DNA of 64,000 bases, from contig NZ_AUDV01000008.1 in NCBI RefSeq assembly GCF_000425645.1, positions 116,998-180,997 on the forward strand, read 5' to 3'. The stretch's first letter is position 1; every line of letters begins with the position of its first letter. Positions 56,601-64,000 of the stretch are shown in pieces. This stretch comes from Gaetbulibacter saemankumensis DSM 17032 (GTDB lineage Bacteria > Bacteroidota > Bacteroidia > Flavobacteriales > Flavobacteriaceae). Under the pieces are notes generated by a model. That model searched no databases and was not told the DNA's origin. It saw nothing but the letters and a program-made list of their open reading frames with translations. Both the position numbers and the translations under genes were made by a program.

Positions 56601-57715
56601 ACTCAGGTTCAGGTATAAATAAACAAGAACTAGACTCTATTTTTGAATTATTTTATCAATCAAAAATGGGCAAAAAATATATAGGGCATGGTATTGGCTT
56701 AGCTTTAACTAAAGACCTGGTAGATCTGCATAAAGGAGATATTAAAGTAAAATCTGATGCTGTCGAGGGCACGGTATTTTCTGTTACCATACCTATTAAT
56801 AAGGCCGCATACAATGAGGAAGAAATCATAATTATAGATGACATAGGTACTGTTCAACTCGAAAATACTACGAGTAAATCAAACATAAAGCCTGAACAAA
56901 TTCTTGAAGACAAATCCAAAAAAACCGTACTAATAGTTGAAGATAATTTTGAATTACAAGGTTTTCTAAAAGACCTGCTCGAAACTGATTATAACATCAT
57001 TCTAGCAGAAAATGGTGAAGAAGGCTTTTATTATGCCAAGAGTAATTTTCCTGATTTAATATTAAGTGATATCATGATGCCCAAAATGGATGGGCTTGAA
57101 ATGTGTAAAAAACTTCAAGAAGACCCATTAACGATTCATATCCCCATCGTACTACTCACGGCTAAAAATTCAACAAATTCAAAATTACAAGGTCTTAAAT
57201 CCGGTGCTATTGAATACATAAACAAACCATTTAACACCAACGAATTACGTCTAAAAATTAAAAATATAATCAAGACACGCGAAGATATTATTTCTAAATA
57301 TCGCCAGGAGTCCATTAGTATGCCTCAAGTGACACTGGAAAAATCTCAAGACGAACTATTTCTGGAAAACCTCGTATCTGAAATAAATTCGAGATTAGAT
57401 AATCCTAATTTTAAAATGGAAGAGCTGGCTGACTCCCTGAATATGGGGTACTCTACACTTTACAGAAGATGTCAAGCTCTTACAGGCTACAGTTTAGTAG
57501 ATTATGTTCGACAATTAAGACTAAAAAAAGCAGCTATTCTTATATCGAAATATGGTTATAATATTTCTGAAGCTTCCTTTATGTGTGGATTTAATGATCC
57601 TAAATATTTTTCAAAGTGTTTTAAAAAGCAATTTAAAAAAACACCAAATAACTTTAAAAAAGAGGCCATGGAGACAGACGTTAATGTGCATTTAGAGAAA
57701 TACAACATCAATTAG
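53603..57715 (+). CDS. Hybrid two-component system regulator (HTCS)
   Basis: A 1370-residue single-protein sensor-regulator typical of Bacteroidota PULs. Order: signal or first helix (about 15-35), periplasmic propeller with repeats such as NNRLWIGTETRGLLLYD and ENDNYLWGGTDGGGL, Y_Y_Y domain (about 713-780), membrane helix (about 795-818), HisKA with His851 in KMSHEIQTPL, HATPase (NLLSNAFKFTPKNG, GHGIGLALTKDLVDLH), receiver with Asp1156 in LILSDIMMPKMDG, and an AraC-type HTH at the end. Divergent from the GH109-susCD operon, it likely senses the released sugar and activates it. Confidence 0.95.
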   Translation: MNLDMFIPYKTHKSPSIRSCYLFTIYLIAYLPIMAQSHINFTHRVPTYNDKPIIIHKTIQDHLGLIWMVTGGNILTYDGNNYNLIDNSTIFPDQKKYHIIEDLIIDNDKNIWILSSFGLIKKFNHENNQFENVDFDSNNEVIKKMISRNNILWLASDKGTIYRYANSKMDSITKLPAISPKSSRIISLESNKNNIYISTDKGNLFTYNIELKTITPIVGPFTDYPEQLILQMDNNNRLWIGTETRGLLLYDLNKEKYIQDEFLKTNSSNIHKEMFLTLFYDNDNYLWGGTDGGGLYKVNVNNGEVILFTKQYANEYSLSSNTVLDIFEDNHKNLWVSTNYGKLNILSNVNNNIIYHEGSKNKSPQRILSIYKSKDNALWFGTDGYGLTKVITDISGNTEESQYFFDTKLNKGFFIQSITEDNQGNLWVGTYKNGLWCKRKNSSKFFNIEIFNTKNQKGSDIRKVFKDHHGRIWACSNVGINIFSDDFEQLASFNNNANGLKGTITESVAKDFNNTIWIGMYNGGLFKFNENKHNLKLSSFSFYKTSKSRDTKIGIKYLVAGEPPYLWLVNDNGTPLKFNTTSYSVEDLSASQSINDKNIAAILPQNEHNIWLSSNNGIIHLNLKDSITKVYYNSDGFQDNMYLSKSAYKDASGMMYFGGVEGVNYFYPENISKQKSTAKLLLTSIEILNKPARDLIPDQVKNGAVKTKYIHLKNNQSSFSFRFSAIDNILNPKYYYAYRLKGFDKNWIHVSTETVATYTNIPPGDYTFEVRSGTKKGEWNIPPIELGVSIAYPFWNTYWAYIIYTFIIATVIYFLVLWYRMKQKLFLEKVNHKKEQEITELRMNFFTKMSHEIQTPLTLILGPIESMLKNAEDSGNLLLKERLNIINNNTKRLSKIVRELTLIRDHESGNIKLNITKNNLNKNLEDVVLAFKELARKKQIDFIINCPRNLDETWYDKDKLEHIIYNLLSNAFKFTPKNGNIQLNVIPTNNKKKIKISIIDSGSGINKQELDSIFELFYQSKMGKKYIGHGIGLALTKDLVDLHKGDIKVKSDAVEGTVFSVTIPINKAAYNEEEIIIIDDIGTVQLENTTSKSNIKPEQILEDKSKKTVLIVEDNFELQGFLKDLLETDYNIILAENGEEGFYYAKSNFPDLILSDIMMPKMDGLEMCKKLQEDPLTIHIPIVLLTAKNSTNSKLQGLKSGAIEYINKPFNTNELRLKIKNIIKTREDIISKYRQESISMPQVTLEKSQDELFLENLVSEINSRLDNPNFKMEELADSLNMGYSTLYRRCQALTGYSLVDYVRQLRLKKAAILISKYGYNISEASFMCGFNDPKYFSKCFKKQFKKTPNNFKKEAMETDVNVHLEKYNIN

Positions 57716-57844
57716 AAAAAACTATCCCGATTAGGTTAAGGTAGGAGTTTAGATCTTAAAAAATAGGATTTAATACTAATTTTTTTACACTTCCTATATT
57801 TCTAATACTAAACGGATTCAACATAGTTACCCATAAGTCTCGTA

Positions 57845-59140
57845 TTAAATAAACATACGTAATCTTAATGCGCCTACCAGCACCAGGTCTGCATCGGGAT
57901 TAAGTGACGGATTTCCAATTAGCTGAACATCAGGGGTTAATTCTATATGAGCAGCTGGCATCCATTTATAATAGGTCTCAAAAACATACTGATCTCTCAA
58001 TCCGGGTGCAAGGGTACTGGCACTGGGTTGGTTCCAGTTTAACCCAATTCCCAAAACATCCTTGTTCGGGAAGAAATAGCCAACACCGGCCGATGCAGAT
58101 GCCGAGTATAAGGCGCCTCCATCTTCTGACCAACCCCCTCTTAAGAAGGGCATCCAATTATTATCCAGTTTCCAGCTCAGAGAACCACTAACGCCCCAGC
58201 CATTTGGTGTGCCTGAAATACTGCTCTCATCAACTTGCCAAAATGTAACATGAAAGTTTCTAGAAAAAATGGATTTCTTACCACCCGGAAGATAACCCAC
58301 TTCAACAATTTTTATAGTCTCGAACTTTTTAAAGAAGTCTCCTGTTGCTCTAAAGACATTATCATTAGTTCTATTGATATCGTTGAATGAAGCCACAACA
58401 TAAATGTCATCCGTTAAAAATGCAGATACCATCATACCCAGAGAACCATCTGGATAGCCAGCTCCCGTTGTACCAGATCCTGTCGCAAAAATTAAATTCT
58501 GAAAACCCTGCCAAGGACTAATTAAGGCATATAGGTCTGTCCAATCCTTCATATCCGTATAACCAGCGTAAAAAACCAAGCGTCCCTTCATAAAAGATTG
58601 CCGCCAATATAAATTAGTTTGGTACCATCCGTCATCACCATATACGGGAAGTGTGGTTCCCGCATATCCAACACCTAATGCACCCCAGATTTGAATAGGT
58701 AAATCGGTGTAGGCATGCCGATTTTCAATTTTGAAGACTATCCCTCCTTCATTATTAGGATTATTTCGACCTGCAAAATACCAATGTCCATATAACCGAG
58801 CTACACCACTAGCTGCAAACTCATCTCCAATGGTGTTGGTGCCCCCATGAATGGCACTGTTATAGTCTCCTCCAATGGTAAAGCCCGTTTTTTTTGTAAA
58901 AGAAGCATTTTTGGCATCAATATTTTTAAGCAGATTTGTTTTACCGTGCTCGGATTTAAAAGTTTCCCGGTCTGCCCTAACCTGTGCATGAACCGATGCG
59001 GGGTTGGTAATTTCCGAAAACTTTTTTATTGAATCCTGTTCTCTATTTTCTTTTGTTTGTGAATGAAGCGTTAAAGATATACTCACTAAGACAAAACTAA
59101 CCATTATAGTTTTTAACGAATTGTTGATTGATAGTTGCAT
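57845..59140 (-). CDS. OprB-like carbohydrate-selective porin
   Basis: A 431-residue outer-membrane beta-barrel protein with a signal peptide (to HSQ). FTIGGDYNSAIHGGTN, ARLYGHWYFAGRNNPNNEGGIVFKIENRH, YAGYTDMKDWTDLYALISPWQGFQN, GVGYFFPNKDVLGIGLNWNQPS and QYVFETYYKWMPAAHIELTPDVQLIGNPSLNPD match OprB family porins, and the C-terminus ends in a typical LRLRMFI strand. OprB lets sugars diffuse through the outer membrane. It is convergent with the HTCS gene and has no sugar transporter gene beside it. Family call firm, substrate unknown. Confidence 0.88.
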   Translation of the reverse strand: MQLSINNSLKTIMVSFVLVSISLTLHSQTKENREQDSIKKFSEITNPASVHAQVRADRETFKSEHGKTNLLKNIDAKNASFTKKTGFTIGGDYNSAIHGGTNTIGDEFAASGVARLYGHWYFAGRNNPNNEGGIVFKIENRHAYTDLPIQIWGALGVGYAGTTLPVYGDDGWYQTNLYWRQSFMKGRLVFYAGYTDMKDWTDLYALISPWQGFQNLIFATGSGTTGAGYPDGSLGMMVSAFLTDDIYVVASFNDINRTNDNVFRATGDFFKKFETIKIVEVGYLPGGKKSIFSRNFHVTFWQVDESSISGTPNGWGVSGSLSWKLDNNWMPFLRGGWSEDGGALYSASASAGVGYFFPNKDVLGIGLNWNQPSASTLAPGLRDQYVFETYYKWMPAAHIELTPDVQLIGNPSLNPDADLVLVGALRLRMFI

Positions 59141-59380
59141 TATTGACGGTATTAAAATTAAATTATACTATATTTTAATAAAGTTAATAAAAAAAGGAAA
59201 ATCTGATCTAAGCAAAAATTTAGAAATATATCGAGGTCGCCCCTGATACTAATTATACCTTTAAATTTTATCCAACCTCTTAATTATAAAACATTAAGAA
59301 TAAATGACTAAAAATTATATTTGTAACCTAAACTTAATAACTAATAATTTTGTAGATTAGGTCTAATTTAATAGCTGTTA

Positions 59381-60010
59381 TTAACTTACGGCTTCAAATG
59401 GTTCAATTACACCAAGATCGGTTAATCCCCATATCATAAGTTGAATAGCTAAAGCAGCAAGTAATAAACCAACGACTACAGATACCACTTTTAGTGCAGC
59501 AGGACCTATTAATTTAAGAATTTTATGTGCCCCTAATAGAAAGAAAAAGTTAAACAACATAATAGCTAAAATTAAAATAATAACCATAATCGTATCACTA
59601 GTTTCAGGATCTGCAGCCGCAAAAGTGGTCACCGCAACAAGACCCTGCGGGGTAGCCGTTAAAGGCAAAGCTAAGGGATATACCGCAATATTTTCAGATG
59701 GCTCTGATATAGCCTGAGTGTCACCTTTGGACTCTTTACCAATCACCATTTCTAGTGCGTAAATTAACAATATAAGTCCACCTGCCATCTTCAATGCGGG
59801 AATTGATACGTGAAAAGCATTTAATAAAACTTCACCCGCTACCACAAAAAGAATTGCTACAATGGAAGCGGTTAATACAGTTCTTACAGCTACCTTCCGT
59901 TTGAAACTGGCATCAGAATTTGCTGTTAATGTGACATAAACTATTGCAGGCTTTAGCGGACCCATAGTTATAAAAAGTATCATAAGTATGTCTAAGATTC
60001 CGATATTCAT
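59381..60010 (-). CDS. MarC family membrane protein (UPF0056)
   Basis: A 209-residue inner-membrane protein with six hydrophobic helices. FITMGPLKPAIVYVTLTAN, the RTVLTASIVAILF helix, KMAGGLILLIYALEM and the conserved YPLALPLTATPQGLVAVT segment match MarC/UPF0056 proteins. Function in the cell is not established; an early link to antibiotic resistance has not held up. There is no operon partner; 240 bases separate it from the OprB-like gene and 156 from the crotonase genes. Confidence 0.85.
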   Translation of the reverse strand: MNIGILDILMILFITMGPLKPAIVYVTLTANSDASFKRKVAVRTVLTASIVAILFVVAGEVLLNAFHVSIPALKMAGGLILLIYALEMVIGKESKGDTQAISEPSENIAVYPLALPLTATPQGLVAVTTFAAADPETSDTIMVIILILAIMLFNFFFLLGAHKILKLIGPAALKVVSVVVGLLLAALAIQLMIWGLTDLGVIEPFEAVS

Positions 60011-60166
60011 TTTGGTATAAATTTAAATGTTAGTTAGTTTTGACTCCCAATCATGTCAATAAATATAACTTAAAAAAAAGTTTACAACATATTCATTATT
60101 ATATGTTTACATATATTTTCTGATTACTTTATAAATTATTAAAATTTGGGGCAAAATTGGACCTTG

Positions 60167-60925
60167 CTATTTAGCCTTCCAGTTTGGAGCACGTTTTTCA
60201 GCAAATGCTAAAGCACCTTCTTTGGAATCTTCCGTTCTCATTAGCCAGTCGAAATATTCTTTCTCAAGTCTAACGGCCTGTGGTAACGGCATATCTAAAC
60301 CTTGCATAACAACGGCTTTCATTTTTTGTACAGCAAGTGGTGCACTCTTTAAAATCTCGCCTGCTATTTCTTCACATTTAGCCATTAATTCTTCTTCGGT
60401 AGAAACCACATGGTTTACCAGACCAATGCGATATGCTTCTTTGGCATCAATACGACCACCCGTATAAAGTAACTCTAAAGCACTTCCTAAAGGCACAACA
60501 CGAGGTAAACGCTGCGTTCCATAACCTCCTGGAATCCATCCCAGTCTTACTTCACCTGATCCAAAATGAGCATCTTCAGTACATACGCGAATATCGGCAG
60601 CCAAGGCTTGTTCTAAACCGCCTCCATTACAATGTCCGTGTACTGCGGTAATAATAGGTTTAGTAAGGGTTAACATACGTGGATACAAACGATCTACATA
60701 GCCATCTGCTTCTGGTGATTTTACCCATTTAACATCGGTACCCACACAAAAAGCACGACCTGATCCGCTAACTATACCTACGCGTAAAGTAGGATCGTTT
60801 TCCAGTTCTTCCCAGGCATCTGCTATCGCGTTATAGGTGTCTCCGTCACAGGCATTTAATACATCTGGACGATTGATCTTTACGTACATGATACCGCCCT
60901 TTTTTTCTACTATTACTTTTTCCAT
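60167..60925 (-). CDS. Enoyl-CoA hydratase/isomerase (crotonase) family enzyme
   Basis: A 252-residue crotonase-fold enzyme acting on CoA thioesters. KINRPDVLNACDG, GSGRAFCVGTDVKWV and GHCNGGGLEQALAADIRV provide the CoA oxyanion hole; FGSGEVRLGWIPGGYGTQRLPR holds the usual acidic catalytic region. Last gene of the MaoC-ligase-crotonase cluster (107-base gap). Likely hydrates an enoyl-CoA; the substrate cannot be assigned. Confidence 0.9.
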   Translation of the reverse strand: MEKVIVEKKGGIMYVKINRPDVLNACDGDTYNAIADAWEELENDPTLRVGIVSGSGRAFCVGTDVKWVKSPEADGYVDRLYPRMLTLTKPIITAVHGHCNGGGLEQALAADIRVCTEDAHFGSGEVRLGWIPGGYGTQRLPRVVPLGSALELLYTGGRIDAKEAYRIGLVNHVVSTEEELMAKCEEIAGEILKSAPLAVQKMKAVVMQGLDMPLPQAVRLEKEYFDWLMRTEDSKEGALAFAEKRAPNWKAK

Positions 60926-61031
60926 TTTTATTCGTTTTAATTAATTAATTTATTCTTGTTTGTATAAAGTCTCAAATATGTATTGAGATATACTGAAAGA
61001 CTAACGCTAAACCGGAGTTGTATTTGTATTT

Positions 61032-61808
61032 TTAGTATTTTTTATAATTAGGTTTACGTTTTTCGGCAAAGGCAACCATTCCTTCGTTTTGATCTGGTGT
61101 ACTAAACAAGCCGTGGAAAAGACGTCGCGCTACTTTTAGTCCTGGAATTAGAGGTGTTTCTGCTTCCTGATTTACGGCCTCTTTACCTGCTAAAACAGCC
61201 AATCTGGGATTGTTAGCAATCGATGTTGCTATCTTAAGAGCTTCATCTAACAACTTACCCTCTTCAACAACCTTTGTAATCATACCAATACGTTCCGCTT
61301 CTTCGGCTGAAAAGGCTTTACCTGTTAAAACATAATACATGGCTTTAGCTTTCCCAACAGCATGAGATAAACGTGCCGGACCACCACCTCCAGGAATAAC
61401 ACCCAGAGTAACTTCTGTTAAGCCAAACTTTGCTGTAGTGTCTGCTATAATAATATCACACATTAGCGATATTTCTGTACCACCACCAAAGGCATATCCT
61501 CTTACGGCGGCTATTACAGGTTTGCGTAGTTCCGCAACCTTATCCATGTACGCAGCCAAATCTGTAAGATAAGCGCTTTCAAAATCCTGAGATGCAATCC
61601 ATTTTAGGTCTGCACCAGCACAAAAGGCCTTATCGCCACCTGCAAGAATCATACAACCAATACTATCATCATTATCGAATGCCATTAAAGCATCTGTAAC
61701 TTCTGTTTCTACCTGCTCGTTAAGCGCATTTAAGGCTTCAGGACGATTGAAAGTAACAATTCCAACATTTCCTTTACGCTCAGTTTTCATATACTTATAT
61801 TCTTTCAT
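61032..61808 (-). CDS. Enoyl-CoA hydratase/isomerase (crotonase) family enzyme
   Basis: A 258-residue paralogue of the following gene. TFNRPEALNALNEQVE, GGDKAFCAGADLKWI, VRGYAFGGGTEISLMCDIIIAD and FGLTEVTLGVIPGGGGPARLSHAVG are crotonase motifs; the Glu in LTEVTLG is in the catalytic position. Of the two, this one is closer to classical enoyl-CoA hydratases. It starts MKEYKYMKTERKG; the second Met is a possible start. 74 bases follow the ligase gene. Confidence 0.92.
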   Translation of the reverse strand: MKEYKYMKTERKGNVGIVTFNRPEALNALNEQVETEVTDALMAFDNDDSIGCMILAGGDKAFCAGADLKWIASQDFESAYLTDLAAYMDKVAELRKPVIAAVRGYAFGGGTEISLMCDIIIADTTAKFGLTEVTLGVIPGGGGPARLSHAVGKAKAMYYVLTGKAFSAEEAERIGMITKVVEEGKLLDEALKIATSIANNPRLAVLAGKEAVNQEAETPLIPGLKVARRLFHGLFSTPDQNEGMVAFAEKRKPNYKKY

Positions 61809-61882
61809 AATACACTTTTAGTTTATTATTTTTTACTTTATTATTTTTTTGATTTATTAGTTGCTACAGTGCTTCCTTGAAA

Positions 61883-63466
61883 CTAATCTGATTCAATTGT
61901 AGGTAGTCTATCCCTAAGCTTTTGTTTAGCAATTCTATCTAATGTGGAACGTGGAAAGTCTTCAACAATATGTATTGACCTAGGTACTTTAAAATCTGCC
62001 AGATCTTCTTGGCAACGGGTCATAATCCTTTCGACGACCTCATTCTCGCTAAGACTTTTTCCAGCATCATTTAATGAAACAAAGGCAGCAGGCACATCCC
62101 CTAACATGTAATGCTTTTGGGCGACTACAGCACATTCCATGGTAAATCCTGTTTTATTTATTACAGTTTCAATTTCCAGAGCAGCAACATTCTCTCCGCC
62201 AACACGAAGCATGTCTTTATCTCTGTTTACGAAGTACATCCACCCATTCTCATCAATACGAACCACATCTCCGGTATCTAAGGCACCGCTGTCATCAAAG
62301 GCGTTTTTAGTGTCTTCTGGGTGTTTATAATATTCTTTAAAGAGAGAAACCCCTCTTTCTCCTCTTATAAACAATAAACCTTCTTCTCCAACTCCAGCTA
62401 AGGAACCATCTCTCTTGCGTACTTCGACATCATAAAAAGGAGAAGGTCTTCCAATACTACCAGCAGGTCCGGGTTGGTCTGCATCTGTTACAATGCATGA
62501 TGATACTGTTTCTGTCATGCCCCAAAGCGCCATAGTTTGAACGCCAAATTCTTTCTCGGCTTCAGGTAAACGCTCCAGTCCCATTAAAACACGTACTTTG
62601 TGTTCTGGTACCGGTCTTCCCTTTAATGCCTTGAAGGCAAAAGGAATCATAGATACCCAAGTCACACCGTATTTAGCACAGGTATCCCAAAAACGTGATG
62701 CTGAAAATTTAGGATGCACTACAACTGTTCCTCCAGACCACAATGCAGAAAGTAAAGTAATCTGTGCATTAGCATGAAACAGCGGCATGTAAATTAATGT
62801 AATATCATCACGACGTAAACGCAGGTTTATAGCCATTGATTTCCCTCCCCAAAGGGCATTTGCATTTGTCCATACCGTTGGTTTAGGACGGGAGGTAGTT
62901 CCAGAAGTGAACTGTACCGCAAAATTCTTCTTTGGATCTGGTGGTAACGCTTCAAAAGGTTCATCAGAAAAAATATTTTTAAAGGGCTCAAAATCCAAGT
63001 CTTTGACAAGATCATTACTAGTTTGTTCGCCCGTAATAATCATTTTTATCTCATCACCACAGGCCTCACGAACCATTTTAGCATATCCTGGTTGCGTAAT
63101 GATATATGAGGGTTTCATTTCTTCAGAAAAATACCTGACATTATCGGCTACCGACCGGGTATTTATAGTCACGGGAACAGCCCCCACATAGGCACAGCCA
63201 AACCAGGCCGTAAGAAAATAAGGAGAATTATCTGAATGAATAAGCACAAAATCGCCAGCCTTAACCCCTCGTGCATGCAATCCTGCCGCAAATTTTTTAG
63301 AGTAATTGGCAAGTTCGACATAGCTCCATTTTTGTTCTTCTTCTTCAAAAGGAGCCCAGATAATAAATGTTTTATCTGGCTGCTTCTCAACCCATTGATT
63401 AAGCAGCCAGATAACATCCATACCATAAAATGCATCAAGTTTGGTATAATTATGTTTCTCTTTCAA
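61883..63466 (-). CDS. AMP-forming acyl-CoA ligase (CaiC-like)
   Basis: A 527-residue ANL-superfamily ligase that activates a carboxylic acid with ATP and CoA. The P-loop FTSGTTSRPKPTVWT, WGMTETVSSC (A5), LDTGDVVRIDENGWMYFVNRDKDMLRVGGENV (A7-A8) and the C-terminal catalytic Lys in RIAKQKLRDR are present. Overall it resembles the carnitine/crotonobetaine-CoA ligase branch, but the caiA/B genes are not seen, so the substrate is open. It supplies the CoA thioester for the neighbouring MaoC and crotonase enzymes. Confidence 0.9.
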   Translation of the reverse strand: MKEKHNYTKLDAFYGMDVIWLLNQWVEKQPDKTFIIWAPFEEEEQKWSYVELANYSKKFAAGLHARGVKAGDFVLIHSDNSPYFLTAWFGCAYVGAVPVTINTRSVADNVRYFSEEMKPSYIITQPGYAKMVREACGDEIKMIITGEQTSNDLVKDLDFEPFKNIFSDEPFEALPPDPKKNFAVQFTSGTTSRPKPTVWTNANALWGGKSMAINLRLRRDDITLIYMPLFHANAQITLLSALWSGGTVVVHPKFSASRFWDTCAKYGVTWVSMIPFAFKALKGRPVPEHKVRVLMGLERLPEAEKEFGVQTMALWGMTETVSSCIVTDADQPGPAGSIGRPSPFYDVEVRKRDGSLAGVGEEGLLFIRGERGVSLFKEYYKHPEDTKNAFDDSGALDTGDVVRIDENGWMYFVNRDKDMLRVGGENVAALEIETVINKTGFTMECAVVAQKHYMLGDVPAAFVSLNDAGKSLSENEVVERIMTRCQEDLADFKVPRSIHIVEDFPRSTLDRIAKQKLRDRLPTIESD

Positions 63467-63498
63467 ATTCGATGTTTTATAGGTTTAGAACTTTTTTA

Positions 63499-63960
63499 TT
63501 ATTCAGCAGGGTTTCTTCTGGTAGCATACAGGATATGCTCCACAAAAGCCACGGTTTCACCTCGCTGATTTGTTGTTGTTTCAGTCTGAGTTAACAATCC
63601 GTGCGTTTTGTGCTTAGGGTGTGGCTGTTTATCAGCGATTTTTACTTCCGTTTTAATGGTATCACCTGCAAAAACTGGATGTGGATAACGGATTTTGTTA
63701 TATCCATAAGCCATGATATTTGGATTTGGTTTTCCTGCCTGAAAAATTAATCCGGTACTTACACAAAACGTTAAATTACCATGGGCTATACGGTGCTTAA
63801 ATGGCTGTTCTTTAGCAAACTCTTCATTCGTATGATGCGGTTGCCAATCGCCTGAATGCATCGCATGTACAACAATATCGGTTTCTGTAATAGTTCTTGC
63901 GGCTGTCATATAAGACTCACCTATTTCGAAATCTTCGTAAAATTTTGATTCTGTACTCAT
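63499..63960 (-). CDS. MaoC-like (R)-enoyl-CoA hydratase
   Basis: A 153-residue hot-dog-fold protein. FYEDFEIGESYMTAARTITETDIV, the catalytic-type DWQPHHTNEEFAKEQPFKHRIAHGN (Asp/His pair; hydratase-2 motif) and YPHPVFAGDTIKTEVKI are typical of MaoC dehydratases. First visible gene of the cluster; the 40 bases before it contain a possible end of another minus-strand gene at the window edge. It probably hydrates an enoyl-CoA made downstream of the ligase. Confidence 0.9.
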   Translation of the reverse strand: MSTESKFYEDFEIGESYMTAARTITETDIVVHAMHSGDWQPHHTNEEFAKEQPFKHRIAHGNLTFCVSTGLIFQAGKPNPNIMAYGYNKIRYPHPVFAGDTIKTEVKIADKQPHPKHKTHGLLTQTETTTNQRGETVAFVEHILYATRRNPAE

Positions 63961-64000
63961 TTTATTTTTATTTAAGTTATTAATTATTCTAAAAGGCCTC

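Noticed and set aside
59317..59324. Exact TATATTTG promoter-like box on the plus strand
   Set aside because: No plus-strand gene follows; the next genes are on the minus strand. It is likely chance in AT-rich DNA.
63989..64000. Possible C-terminal end (Glu-Ala-Phe-stop) of another minus-strand gene
   Set aside because: Only three codons are visible, too little to support a gene, though the position before the MaoC gene makes one likely.

Overview
This AT-rich, gene-dense window looks like the chromosome of a marine, gliding Bacteroidota, most likely a member of the Flavobacteriaceae. The evidence is the gldF/gldG gliding genes, two SusC/SusD pairs with surface lipoproteins, a hybrid two-component regulator, TAnnTTTG-type -7 promoter boxes and sulfatases of the kind found in marine polysaccharide degraders. 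I saw no tRNA, rRNA, CRISPR array, insertion sequence or phage gene.

Left part (1-17.4 kb), mostly housekeeping. It holds a sodium:solute symporter pair (large subunit cut by the window edge), a membrane acyltransferase-like protein, a lipoprotein alpha-carbonic anhydrase, cbpA-cbpM, purC and a phoH-like gene. A + strand run follows: SAM hydrolase (DUF62), a small ABM-fold protein, gldF, an unrecognised BamE-like membrane protein, gldG and dnaN. Then come cytochrome bd oxidase cydAB and the threonine-to-glycine pair tdh-kbl, with a divergent Lrp/AsnC regulator.

Centre (17.4-44.2 kb), PUL 1. A minus-strand locus runs from a one-component propeller/LuxR-type regulator through SusC, SusD and a LamG surface lipoprotein. 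It continues with two tandem GH144 (PF10091) glucanases, an esterase, two GH3 beta-glucosidases, a GH2 enzyme with a malectin domain, an alpha/beta hydrolase, two sulfatases, a GH43-like enzyme with F5/8C and FN3 domains, and a secreted EEP-family phosphodiesterase. GH144 plus GH3 is the known signature of beta-1,2-glucan use. The sulfatase/esterase/phosphodiesterase module suggests a substituted or composite glycan. Five copies of TGACGTA lie between the regulator and susC, and two perfect hairpins split the locus into segments.

Right-centre (44.2-59.2 kb), PUL 2. A second minus-strand locus holds a GH109-type enzyme, SusC, SusD and two lipoproteins that share a Cys-containing F5/8C domain; it ends in a clear terminator. 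A 1370-residue hybrid two-component system is divergent from it, and an OprB-like porin lies next to that regulator.

Right end (59.4-64 kb). A MarC-family membrane protein is followed by a CoA-thioester catabolic cluster (MaoC hydratase, acyl-CoA ligase, two crotonase-family enzymes) that probably continues past the window.
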